A stretch of 14,086 bases of DNA from JAMXLO01 sp041487355. Lineage in GTDB: Bacteria; Pseudomonadota; Alphaproteobacteria; Acetobacterales; Acetobacteraceae. The position numbers were made by a program, and so were the translations under genes. This document shows, in pieces, positions 1-8,384 of the stretch. The notes beneath the pieces were generated by a model. That model was not told the DNA's origin and ran no database searches. It saw only the letters and a list, made by a program, of their open reading frames with translations. The DNA is taken from the NCBI GenBank assembly GCA_041487355.1, contig JBGPND010000135.1, positions 1 through 14,086 on the forward strand, given 5' to 3'. Every line of letters begins with the position of its first letter. The stretch's first letter is position 1.

Positions 1-75
1 CGCAGAGAAGGACAATGCGCTGCGCGCGAAGCGCATCGTTTACATATCTCTGCGCCTTTGCGCCTCTGCGGTGAA
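1..75. repeat. Palindromic/tandem repeat at left edge
   Basis: The stretch begins with CGCAGAGAAGG and ends with CCTCTGCG, so its ends are inverted copies. Inside is a short hairpin (TGCGCT near 15 and AGCGCA near 31). On the minus strand the right part reads as three near-identical 8-mers: GCAGAGGC, GCAAAGGC, GCAGAGAT. Short repeats of this CGCAGAGGCGCAAAGG type are scattered through many bacterial genomes (recalled, not searched). It lies just downstream of the micropeptide stop at 92 and may also act as its transcript end. The left boundary is lost at the window edge. Confidence 0.45.
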
Positions 76-91
76 TTTGCCTTTCTTCTGT

Positions 92-220
92 TCATCTGCC
101 GCTGAACCAGTTGCAGCCGTAATCCTTCCAGAACCCGCGCGGATAGGCGTCGGACATGGTCTGCGCGAACATCGGTGCGGAAGCCAGCAGGATCGCGGCG
201 ATCAGGGCGGTACGCTGCAT
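92..220 (-). CDS. Small secreted peptide, 42 aa, unknown function
   Basis: A short reading frame starting at an ATG at 220 and ending with TGA at 92-94. A strong purine-rich ribosome site (GGAGAGGAGAG) lies 6-16 nt upstream of the ATG. Residues 1-19 look like a signal peptide: MQRT, then a hydrophobic core (ALIAAILLASA), then a small-residue cleavage region ending MFA. Cleavage after A19 would leave about 23 residues, rich in aromatics (Y26, F30, W31, Y34, W38, F39) with one cysteine (C36). I do not recognise a family. It is divergent from the acyltransferase at 361, with 140 bp between the starts, which may be a shared regulatory region. It could also be a truncated N-terminus of a longer exported protein, but the frame closes before the neighbouring repeat begins. 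Coding status rests on the ribosome site plus signal peptide. Confidence 0.6.
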   Translation of the reverse strand: MQRTALIAAILLASAPMFAQTMSDAYPRGFWKDYGCNWFSGR

Positions 221-300
221 TTCGGTCTCTCCTCTCCTGGGCGGCCATCAGCAGCCGCTGTCCCCAATCGTTGCGAGGGGGCTGATCGGATGCAGGCGAG

Positions 301-315
301 GCGAAATTTTTTCGC
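301..315. promoter_or_regulatory. AT-rich palindrome in divergent promoter region
   Basis: GCGAAA-TTT-TTTCGC is a perfect 6-bp inverted repeat with a 3-nt centre, AT-rich against GC-rich surroundings. It lies between the divergent micropeptide (start 220) and acyltransferase (start 361) genes, 46 nt before the latter. It could be an operator or part of a promoter. No confident -35/-10 pair was found beside it. Confidence 0.3.
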
Positions 316-360
316 AGCTTGTTAAGCAGCACCCGCGATGCTGTCCGGGGAGGTTGCTTC

Positions 361-1575
361 ATGCAGCGGCTGGTCTGTCTGGACGGATTGCGCGGGGTGC
401 TGGCGTTCTACGTGATGCTCAGCCACACCGTGCCGTTCGCGCCGATGCCGACCTGGCTGATCTGGCTGTTCTCGCATGGCGGCGCCGGGGTGGACGTGTT
501 CTTCATCCTGAGCGGGCTGGTGATCGTGCAGTCGCTCGCCAGCTTCGGCTATCGCCCGCGTCCGTTCCTGATCGCACGGATTGCGCGCATCTACCCGGTA
601 TTCCTGGTGGTCTTTGCCGTCGCCGTGGCGGTGCAGCCGTTAGCCACCGGCTTCTCACACATGCCATGGATTGGACCCGACAGCCCGGCGCGCTTCATCT
701 GGTCGAGCGGCTGGCCGAATGACTGGGAGCTGTTCATCGCCGCCCACCTGACCATGACGCACGGGCTGTTTCCAAACGGCGTGCTGCCCTACGCCTGGGC
801 GGGCTTCCTCGCCGCCGCCTGGAGCCTGTCGACCGAGTGGCAGTTCTACTTGCTGGCGCTGTTGATCGGCGAGCGCCTGGGGTTGCGCTCGCTCGCCTGG
901 GCGTTCCTGGCGGTTTCGGCGACGTCCATCACCTGGCATGCGGTGGCGCCGGAAGCCTGGCAGTTCAGCCGCGCGTTCCTGCCGAACAAGGCGCAGTATT
1001 TCGCGCTCGGCATCGTCAGCGCGATCGTCGTGCGGCAAGGGACCAAGGGGTTGGGCGCCTACCTGGCCGTGCTCGCCGCCACGCTGGTGCTGTGCGTCAT
1101 GCAAGGTGGCATCGACAAGCTGTTGCCGCCGATTGTCTGGTCGGTATGTCTGGCAGCACAGCTCCTCTGTCATTGCGAGGAGCGCAGCGACGCGGCAATC
1201 TCGATCGGAATGCGCAACTGGCCCGAGATTGCTTCGCCTTCGGCTCGCAATGGCAGATACACGATTTGCTTCCGGGCGCTTGGGCTCCTGGCCGCGGCGC
1301 TGCGATCCCGCCCATTGGTGTGGCTGGGAGCCGTCTCGTATTGCGTCTACCTCGTCAACGAGCCGGTGCAGAAACTGCTGTGCATGGCGCTCGCCCTGGC
1401 GGTACAGGGCGATGCGGCCCTGTTCACCGCATTGTGGCTGCCCGGGGCAGTGGTGTTGCCGGTTCTCGCGGCGTGGTGGCTGCACGAACGGATCGAGGCA
1501 CCGGCACTGCGCTGGGGCCGCGCCGTGGCGCGACGCGGCATGGCAGCGGCGGCGGCTCCGGTCAGCGCCGGATGA
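361..1575 (+). CDS. Acyltransferase-3 family membrane protein (OafA/YrhL-like)
   Basis: Integral membrane acyltransferase of 404 residues; family members transfer acetyl or other acyl groups to surface sugars such as O-antigen, exopolysaccharide or peptidoglycan. The start at 361 is preferred over an in-frame ATG at 319 because GGGGAGG precedes it and the family signature begins at once: LDGLRGVLAFYVMLSH (residues 6-21, with the conserved RG and catalytic-type His), GVDVFFILSGLVI (about 45-57), WSLSTEWQFYLL (about 157-168) and RPLVWLGAVSYCVYLV near the C-terminus. The last motif is followed by NEP where VHxP is common. About ten hydrophobic segments are visible. Residues ~269-299 are encoded by a palindromic repeat element that keeps the frame open but adds a polar stretch unlike the family. 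The 3' end overlaps trmB on the opposite strand by 14 bp. The substrate cannot be told from sequence, and activity after the insertion is uncertain. Confidence 0.85.
   Translation: MQRLVCLDGLRGVLAFYVMLSHTVPFAPMPTWLIWLFSHGGAGVDVFFILSGLVIVQSLASFGYRPRPFLIARIARIYPVFLVVFAVAVAVQPLATGFSHMPWIGPDSPARFIWSSGWPNDWELFIAAHLTMTHGLFPNGVLPYAWAGFLAAAWSLSTEWQFYLLALLIGERLGLRSLAWAFLAVSATSITWHAVAPEAWQFSRAFLPNKAQYFALGIVSAIVVRQGTKGLGAYLAVLAATLVLCVMQGGIDKLLPPIVWSVCLAAQLLCHCEERSDAAISIGMRNWPEIASPSARNGRYTICFRALGLLAAALRSRPLVWLGAVSYCVYLVNEPVQKLLCMALALAVQGDAALFTALWLPGAVVLPVLAAWWLHERIEAPALRWGRAVARRGMAAAAAPVSAG
1166..1257. repeat. Palindromic repeat element inserted in frame in acyltransferase
   Basis: The outer arms TCTGTCATTGCGAG (1166-1179) and CTCGCAATGGCAGA (1244-1257) are inverted copies with one mismatch. 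Inner arms CAATCTCG (1196-1203) and CGAGATTG (1224-1231) also pair, giving a cruciform-like unit of about 92 bp. In the acyltransferase frame it reads LCHCEERSDAAIS, and on the other strand CHCEPKAKQS and CAPRND. These translations are well known from dispersed palindromic repeats in alphaproteobacterial and other genomes (recalled). The element has no stop codon in the host frame, so the host ORF runs through it. Exact ends and any target duplication cannot be fixed without an uninterrupted homologue. Confidence 0.8.
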
Positions 1576-2248
1576 ACGTCCAGTAGAGCGGCGCGCGGCC
1601 CTCGCGGAGTGCCTTTGCCTCATAGCGCGTGGGCGGCCAATCCAGCGGCCGTTCCGTAGCGGGAGACGGCGCCTCGAACAGCGATTGCCCGGCCATCACC
1701 TCGGCCACCCAGGCCTGATACGTCGGATCGTCGCTCGCCACGCGCCACTCGGCGCCCGGCTGCATCACGCGGCCCAGCAACGGGAGCAACGCCGGATGAA
1801 CGAAGCGGCGCTTGGCATGGCGCGACTTCGGCCAGGGGTCGGGGAACAGCAGGAACAGACGATCGAGGCAGGCATCCGGCAGCAGCCGCAGCAGCACCCG
1901 CGCATCGTCGGTCCACAGCCGCAGATTGGCCGGCAGCGGTGCCGTCGCCTCGCCGCCCTCCGGCACCAGACGCGACAGCAGGGAGCAGATGCCGTTGTCG
2001 AACACCTCGCAGGCGATCAGCGCTGCCTCCGGATGCGCGGCGATCTGCGCCAGCGCATGCTCGCCGCCGCCGAACCCGACCTCCAGCCAGAGTTCGGCTG
2101 GCCTCGGTGAGAACGCTGACAGCGGATCGGCCGCCTGCTCCGGTGCGAACGCCAGGCGCGGCAGGGTGACGTCCAGCAACCGAAGCTGCCGCGGCCGCAG
2201 CCGATGGCCGCGGCCCCTGCCATACAGCCGGTCCGGCGGCGGCTTCAG
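1562..2248 (-). CDS. trmB: tRNA (guanine-N7-)-methyltransferase
   Basis: SAM-dependent enzyme that methylates G46 in the variable loop of tRNAs; cytosolic. About 228 residues from the suggested start. Visible motifs are LEVGFGGGEH (SAM-binding loop), FPDPWPKSRHAKRRF (family hallmark, cf. PDPWxKxRHxKRR), ASDDPTYQAW, and the C-terminal TRYEAKALREGRAPLYW. N-terminal similarity begins at DRLYGRGRGHRLRPRQ, so the true start must lie just before it, yet no ATG, GTG or TTG is in frame there. The only candidate start I see near it is CTG at 2248-2246, which overlaps the metK stop as CTGA, the same geometry as a coupled ATGA. A TTG further in (RLLD) would remove the conserved N-terminus. Function is near certain; the start is not. 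It is downstream of metK, which supplies its methyl donor. Its 3' end overlaps the convergent acyltransferase. Confidence 0.92.
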   Translation of the reverse strand: MKPPPDRLYGRGRGHRLRPRQLRLLDVTLPRLAFAPEQAADPLSAFSPRPAELWLEVGFGGGEHALAQIAAHPEAALIACEVFDNGICSLLSRLVPEGGEATAPLPANLRLWTDDARVLLRLLPDACLDRLFLLFPDPWPKSRHAKRRFVHPALLPLLGRVMQPGAEWRVASDDPTYQAWVAEVMAGQSLFEAPSPATERPLDWPPTRYEAKALREGRAPLYWTFIRR

Positions 2249-3432
2249 CGTCCGAAGGCTGCCTTCAGTCCCGGCACCAGATCCGTCTTCTCCCACGTGA
2301 AGGTGCCCGTCTCCTCGTCCGGCTCGCGGCCGAAATGGCCGTACGCCGAGGTGGGCACATAGATCGGCCGGTTCAAATGCAGATGCTCGCGAATGCCACG
2401 CGGCGAGAGGTTCATCAGGTCCCGCAGCGTTTTCTCGAGACGCGTCTCCTCCACGTCCTTCCCGGTGCCCTGCAGATCGACATAGACCGACAGCGGACGC
2501 GAAATGCCGATCGCGTAGCTGATCTGGATGGTGCAGCGATCCGCGAGCCCTGCCGCCACGACGTTCTTCGCGAGATAGCGGCAGGCATAGGCGGCGGACC
2601 GGTCGACCTTGGTCGGGTCCTTGCCGCTGAATGCGCCGCCGCCATGGGGCGCCGCGCCGCCATAGGTATCGACGATGATTTTCCGCCCGGTGAGGCCGCA
2701 GTCGCCGTCGGGACCGCCGGTGACGAACTTGCCTGTCGGGTTCACATGGAATTCGGCCTCCGGGCACATCCAGCCGTCCGGCAGCGTGCTCTTCACGATG
2801 GGCCAGAGCATTCGCTTGATCTCGGCCTGCTCCAGTTCCTCGACATGCTGGGTGGAGACGACGACGCTGGCCGCTCCGACCGGCTTGCCGTCGATATAGC
2901 GCAGTGTCACCTGGCTCTTCGCGTCAGGCAGCAGTCCTTCCACCGACTTTTCATGGATGCGGCGAAGGTCGCGGATCCGGTGCAGGATGGCGTGGGCATA
3001 GTGGATCGGCGCCGGCATCAGCGCCTCGGTTTCGCGGCAGGCGTAGCCGAACATCATGCCCTGGTCGCCGGCGCCCTCGTCCTTGTTGCCGCCAGCGTCC
3101 ACGCCCTGCGCGATGTCGGCGGACTGCGCATGCAAGTGGCAGTCGATCTGCGCCTTCTCCCAACTGAACCCGGCCTGGTCGTAGCCGATGTCGTAGATCG
3201 CCATGCGGGCCAGGTGCATGAGCAGGTCGGGCGTGACGGTGTGCGGGCCGCGCGTCTCACCGGCGAACACGACGCGGTTGGTGGTGACCAGTGTCTCGCA
3301 GGCGACGCGGGAGTACGGGTCGGCGGCGAGGTAGGCGTCCAGCACCGTGTCGCTGAGCCGGTCGGCGACCTTGTCGGGGTGCCCTTCGGAGACCGACTCG
3401 GAGGTAAAGAGGAATTCGCCCGTATCGCGCAT
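2245..3432 (-). CDS. metK: S-adenosylmethionine synthetase
   Basis: Makes S-adenosylmethionine from methionine and ATP with release of phosphate and pyrophosphate; a cytosolic multimer. 395 residues, normal for the family. Motifs: FTSESVSEGHPDKVADR (residues 9-25, ATP/Mg site, H18 and D20), the KDEGAGDQGMMFGYA signature loop near 125-140, STQHVEELEQAEI, and the P-loop-like GGGAFSGKDPTKVDRSAAY. The start at 3432 matches the family start MRDTGEFLFTSESV; the frame is open upstream, but that extension looks non-coding. The spacer to dapB is 159 nt with hairpins, suggesting separate control. The stop overlaps the likely trmB start, so metK and trmB are probably co-transcribed. Confidence 0.98.
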   Translation of the reverse strand: MRDTGEFLFTSESVSEGHPDKVADRLSDTVLDAYLAADPYSRVACETLVTTNRVVFAGETRGPHTVTPDLLMHLARMAIYDIGYDQAGFSWEKAQIDCHLHAQSADIAQGVDAGGNKDEGAGDQGMMFGYACRETEALMPAPIHYAHAILHRIRDLRRIHEKSVEGLLPDAKSQVTLRYIDGKPVGAASVVVSTQHVEELEQAEIKRMLWPIVKSTLPDGWMCPEAEFHVNPTGKFVTGGPDGDCGLTGRKIIVDTYGGAAPHGGGAFSGKDPTKVDRSAAYACRYLAKNVVAAGLADRCTIQISYAIGISRPLSVYVDLQGTGKDVEETRLEKTLRDLMNLSPRGIREHLHLNRPIYVPTSAYGHFGREPDEETGTFTWEKTDLVPGLKAAFGR

Positions 3433-3591
3433 GGATGGTTTCTCTCGCGTCGCGGAGGGTTGAGGACCCGAAATTGGCCGCTGCCCGGACCGGATGGCGG
3501 GCGGCCGGTGTGTGACGGAAACCCCCCAAAGGGTCAAGTGTCGCAGATAGTGAGGCCGGAGAGCGAGCGGCGAAGCGCGTCGCGCCGTCGC
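3433..3591 (-). promoter_or_regulatory. metK leader/promoter region
   Basis: The 159-nt gap between dapB and metK holds a TTGACC -35-like box (3532-3537), with only a poor -10 (CACACA, 3509-3514) 17 nt away. A 6-bp GC stem (3476-3481 with 3501-3506) and a GGGT/ACCC mini-hairpin follow before the start. SAM-II and SAM/SAH riboswitches are known before met genes in alphaproteobacteria, but I do not see their conserved sequences here. The promoter call is weak. Confidence 0.3.
3563..3591 (-). terminator. Hairpin directly after dapB
   Basis: GCGA-g-CGGCG (3563-3572) pairs with CGCCG-TCGC (3583-3591) to give a 9-bp GC stem with one bulged base, starting right after the dapB stop. There is no U-tract on the minus strand, so if it ends or trims the transcript it is not a textbook intrinsic terminator. 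Confidence 0.35.
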
Positions 3592-4368
3592 TCAAGCCAT
3601 CCCCAGCACATCCATCATGGAGTAGAGACCGGGTTTCCGCCCGGCGACCCAGAGCGCGGCGCGCACGGCGCCGGTGGCGAAGGCACGCCGGTCGAACGCG
3701 CGATGCGTCAGCGCGATGTGCTCGGTGGCCGATGCGAAGATCAGCGTGTGCTCGCCCACCACCTGGCCGCCGCGCAGGGCGGCAAAGCCGATGGCGCCGG
3801 TCTTGCGCGCACCGGTATGGCCGTGCCGGCCACTCTCCATCACGTCGGACAGCGACACGCTGCGGCCCTTGGCCACGGCACGGCCCATGCCGATCGCGGT
3901 GCCGGAGGGTGCGTCCACCTTCTGGCGGTGGTGCATCTCGAGGATTTCGGCATCGTAGCTGTCGGCCGGCAGCGCGGCCCCCATCCGCTCGGCCAGCGCG
4001 AGGACGAGGTTCACCCCGGCGGAGAAGTTGGACGCATAGACCACGGGGATGCGGCGTGCCGCCTCCGCCACGGCGGCTTCATCAGCTTCGGACAGACCCG
4101 AGGTGCCGAGGACCCAGGTTTTGCCAGCCTCCGCCAGGGCTGCGGCATGCGGCTGTGCAGTGGCGGCGTTGGTGAAGTCGACAACCACATCGGAGGCCGC
4201 ACCGAGCGCTCCGACATCGGCGAATAGTTGCACCCCCGGAGGAGCCGGCTTCGTGGAACCGGGGCGGCCAATACCGCCAACCAGCTCGGCGCCGGCAGCC
4301 CGCACCTCCTCCATCAGCAGTTGGCCCATCCGCCCGGTGATGCCGGCGATGCCGATGCGCGTGGTCAT
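3592..4368 (-). CDS. dapB: 4-hydroxy-tetrahydrodipicolinate reductase
   Basis: NAD(P)H-dependent reductase of the diaminopimelate/lysine pathway, supplying lysine and the peptidoglycan cross-linking amino acid; cytosolic tetramer. 258 residues, within the usual 240-275. The N-terminal Rossmann motif is GIAGITGRMG (residues 5-14). VDFTNAA and LGTSGLSE are the cofactor-side loops. The substrate and active-site block is EILEMHHRQKVDAPSGTA, with the catalytic His pair and Lys. The C-terminal part includes GEHTLIFA and the ending LYSMMDVLGMA. The start at 4368 is chosen because GGGAGAGG lies just upstream and MTTRIGIAG is the family start; longer in-frame starts at 4440 and 4395 run into non-family sequence. 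The TA pair lies upstream on the same strand, separated by a 9-bp hairpin. Confidence 0.97.
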   Translation of the reverse strand: MTTRIGIAGITGRMGQLLMEEVRAAGAELVGGIGRPGSTKPAPPGVQLFADVGALGAASDVVVDFTNAATAQPHAAALAEAGKTWVLGTSGLSEADEAAVAEAARRIPVVYASNFSAGVNLVLALAERMGAALPADSYDAEILEMHHRQKVDAPSGTAIGMGRAVAKGRSVSLSDVMESGRHGHTGARKTGAIGFAALRGGQVVGEHTLIFASATEHIALTHRAFDRRAFATGAVRAALWVAGRKPGLYSMMDVLGMA

Positions 4369-4404
4369 AGTGGCCTCTCCCTCGCTGTCGGTCATTGATC
4401 CTGT

Positions 4405-4427
4405 CTGGACGCCGGGATGGCGTCCAG
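4405..4427 (-). terminator. Strong hairpin between toxin gene and dapB
   Basis: CTGGACGCC (4405-4413) and GGCGTCCAG (4419-4427) form a perfect 9-bp stem with a 5-nt loop, 9 nt after the stop of the DUF5615 gene. No U-run follows on the minus strand. It may terminate or attenuate TA transcription, or protect the dapB mRNA 5' end. Confidence 0.45.
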
Positions 4428-4436
4428 CGTTGCCCT

Positions 4437-4766
4437 TCACACCTTAACCGGGCCTGCGCCGATCTCGTGCACTTCGCCAGCCTTCACTCGGCTCAGTGTG
4501 TCAAGCAGTGCGGGAACCAAGGGAAGCAGGTCACCGAAGCGGTTCGTTCGGGCTCGAAGTACTACGATAGAAAAGGGTCGATCGTGTAGGCGCTGCTGAT
4601 GGCGGATATTGCGGTCGACCGTAATGAGCACGTCATAGCTGTTGGCCATGCGGTCGAGTAACTCGCCATCCTTCAAATCGGCCCAGCCAAGATCGACCAC
4701 GTTCGCAACCACGTGACCTTCGATCGCCGCAGCCAAGCGCCTGGGGACGCAGTTGTCGAGCAACAC
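4437..4766 (-). CDS. DUF5615 (PIN-like/Mut7-C) putative toxin
   Basis: 109 residues, close to the family length. The N-terminus LLDNCVPRRLAAAI matches the LLDExLPxxL opening of DUF5615 proteins, with acidic D4. YDVLITVDRNIRHQQ (about 44-58) carries the second conserved Asp motif (vLiTxD). This is the PIN-like nuclease fold, and family members pair with DUF433 antitoxins, as here. The start is GTG at 4766; no good ribosome site is visible, and an adjacent TTG is possible. It lies 42 nt after the DUF433 stop on the same strand. RNase activity is inferred from the fold, and toxicity is untested for this pair. Confidence 0.78.
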   Translation of the reverse strand: MLLDNCVPRRLAAAIEGHVVANVVDLGWADLKDGELLDRMANSYDVLITVDRNIRHQQRLHDRPFSIVVLRARTNRFGDLLPLVPALLDTLSRVKAGEVHEIGAGPVKV

Positions 4767-4807
4767 GCGCGGACCATTGGGGATGCCCGACGCGGCGACG
4801 CTTCGCG

Positions 4808-5041
4808 CTATTCAGCAGCGGCTCTATATGCCGCGTCGATCGCCGCGCGTTGTGCCATTTCCAGCACGGCTATCGCATGTTCCCGGCTGACGTTAGGGAA
4901 GTCGACGAGGAAATCGCTAATCGGATCGCCAGCTTCGATGTAGTCAAATAGCGTCTTGACCGGCACGCGAGTGCCGCTGAACACGGGCGCGCCGCTCAGC
5001 GTGTCAGGCGAGATGGTGATGAGCGGGTCGGGCGGCTGCAT
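4808..5041 (-). CDS. DUF433 putative antitoxin
   Basis: 77 residues from the ATG at 5041, which has a strong AGGAGG 8-13 nt upstream; a longer frame from 5071 would run through the ribosome site and palindrome. The DUF433 core is ITISPDTLSGAPVFSGTRVPV followed by a helix-turn-helix-like part (TLFDYIEAGDPISDFLVDFP, then VSREHAIAVLEMAQ). Known partners are DUF5615 toxins, and the next gene downstream is one. It probably binds DNA and represses its own operon; a perfect 12-bp palindrome overlaps the leader. The pair sits between dnaJ and dapB and looks like a later insertion into that order. Confidence 0.8.
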   Translation of the reverse strand: MQPPDPLITISPDTLSGAPVFSGTRVPVKTLFDYIEAGDPISDFLVDFPNVSREHAIAVLEMAQRAAIDAAYRAAAE

Positions 5042-5055
5042 ATCCGGACTCCTCC

Positions 5056-5067
5056 TAGGATATCCTA
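5056..5067. promoter_or_regulatory. 12-bp palindrome before DUF433 gene, possible operator
   Basis: TAGGATATCCTA is a perfect 12-bp palindrome 14 nt upstream of the DUF433 ATG, immediately before and touching the AGGAGG ribosome site. The position suits autorepression by the antitoxin, or masking of the ribosome site. No convincing -35/-10 pair was identified. Confidence 0.4.
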
Positions 5068-5131
5068 CCATACGCCATGCTATTCTCGATGCCCGGCGTC
5101 CGACGCAAGGATTGTGGCCGTCGTGCGGGCC

Positions 5132-6280
5132 CTACTCCCGACCGCCCTCGAAGAACTCCTTCACCTTCGAGAAGAAGCCCTCGCTTTCCGGGCTGCCTTT
5201 GCCATGGCCCTGCGCTTCCGCTTCGAACTCCTCCAGCAACTCCCGCTGGCGGCGCGTCAGGTTCTGCGGGGTCTCGACCGCCACCTGGATATACATGTCG
5301 CCGCGCGCCGTGCTGCGCAGCACCGAGAAGCCCTTGCCGCGCAGACGGAACTGATCGCCGGTCTGCGTGCCCGGCGGAATCTTCACTTTGGCCTTGGTTC
5401 CGTCGATCGCCGGCACCTCGACGTCGCCGCCCAGCGCGGCCTGCGTCATCCGCAGCGGCACGCGCATGAGGATATTGGCGCCGTCACGCTGGAAGATCGG
5501 GTGCGGCCGTAACGCGACGTGCACGTAGAGATCGCCGGGCGGCGCGCCATGGCTGCCCGCCTCGCCCTCGCCGGCAAGCCTAATGCGCGTGCCGTCTTCC
5601 ACACCGGGCGGGATCGCCACCTGCAAAGTGCGCTCGCGCTGCACCGTGCCGGCACCCTGGCAGACCTTGCAGGGGCTGCGGATCACCCGCCCTTGGCCGC
5701 CGCAGGTCGGGCAGGTGCGCTCGATCAGGAAGAAGCCCTGCTGCGCGCGAACCTTGCCGGCGCCCTGGCAGGTCGGGCAGGTGTCCGCCGAGCGCGCCTT
5801 GTCTGCCGATCCGGAGCCGCCGCAGGCGTCGCACACCACCCGCGTCGGCACGCGCAGGTTCACCTTGGTGCCGCCGAACGCGTCGGTGAGTTCGATCTCC
5901 GCTGCCTGGCGAATATCGTTGCCGGCGCGGGTCCGCGCGCCGCCGCCGCGACGGCCACCCATGAACTCGCCGAACATCTGGTCGAAGATGTCGCCCAGGC
6001 CGCCGCCGGCCGAGAAGTCGAACCCGCCGGTGAACCCGCCCGGTCCGCCGCCTTGCGCGAATGCCGCATGACCGTAACGGTCGTAGGCGGCCCGCTTCTG
6101 CTCGTCCTTGAGGACGTCGTAGGCCTCGTTGACTTCCTTGAACCGCGCCTCGGCCTGCGTGTCCCCGGAATTGCGGTCGGGATGGTGATGCATGGCGAGC
6201 TTGCGATAGGCCTTCTTCAGGTCCTCCGCCGCCGCATCCCGCGCCACGCCGAGGGTGGCATAGTAGTCCTGCTTGGCCAT
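5132..6280 (-). CDS. dnaJ: Chaperone DnaJ (Hsp40, type I)
   Basis: Co-chaperone that brings unfolded proteins to DnaK and stimulates its ATPase. 382 residues. J-domain at 1-70 with HPD at 33-35, then a Gly/Phe-rich stretch (about 76-115) and a zinc-binding domain from C150 with four CxxCxGxG-type repeats (CDACGGSG, CPTCQGAG, CPTCGGQG, CKVCQGAG). The C-terminal substrate domains include VAIPPGVEDGTRIRLAGEGE and KIPPGTQTGDQFRLRGKG. All type I parts are present. The start at 6280 (MAKQDYYATLG) has AGAAGGG upstream; an in-frame ATG 15 nt earlier lacks support. It lies 89 nt after dnaK, with a large hairpin between, and is likely transcribed with it. Confidence 0.98.
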   Translation of the reverse strand: MAKQDYYATLGVARDAAAEDLKKAYRKLAMHHHPDRNSGDTQAEARFKEVNEAYDVLKDEQKRAAYDRYGHAAFAQGGGPGGFTGGFDFSAGGGLGDIFDQMFGEFMGGRRGGGARTRAGNDIRQAAEIELTDAFGGTKVNLRVPTRVVCDACGGSGSADKARSADTCPTCQGAGKVRAQQGFFLIERTCPTCGGQGRVIRSPCKVCQGAGTVQRERTLQVAIPPGVEDGTRIRLAGEGEAGSHGAPPGDLYVHVALRPHPIFQRDGANILMRVPLRMTQAALGGDVEVPAIDGTKAKVKIPPGTQTGDQFRLRGKGFSVLRSTARGDMYIQVAVETPQNLTRRQRELLEEFEAEAQGHGKGSPESEGFFSKVKEFFEGGRE

Positions 6281-6310
6281 TTCAGCCCTTCTCACTGGCG
6301 CTGAATGAAA

Positions 6311-6342
6311 TCGCGCCCGCCTTCGACGAAGCGCGGGCGCGA
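6311..6342 (-). terminator. Large hairpin in dnaK-dnaJ spacer
   Basis: TCGCGCCCGC (6311-6320) pairs perfectly with GCGGGCGCGA (6333-6342). The inner CTTCG (6321-6325) pairs with CGAAG (6327-6331) around a single A, with only one bulged base. This gives a 15-bp stem, followed on the minus strand by TTTC. It may partly terminate or process the transcript, so that less dnaJ than dnaK is made, or stabilise the dnaK mRNA 3' end. Confidence 0.55.
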
Positions 6343-6369
6343 CTCCTCATGCCTGCCGGCCCGGAATAA

Positions 6370-8310
<1,941 letters not shown>

Positions 8311-8384
8311 TATTTGGCTCCTTTCAGCGGACACACGCGACCCGAAGCACCGCGAGCGTCCCCACGCGGGAAGTATGACACGGA

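Noticed and set aside
655..1623. 322-residue minus-strand frame over the acyltransferase
   Set aside because: Arg/Gln/Gly-rich shadow; the plus-strand frame has the family motifs.
3433..3591. SAM-II or SAM/SAH riboswitch before metK
   Set aside because: Conserved sequences of those classes not found by eye; needs a covariance search.
2335..4227. 630-residue plus-strand open frame antisense to metK and dapB
   Set aside because: Crosses two well-defined genes and their spacer on the other strand; composition is typical of a frame shadow.
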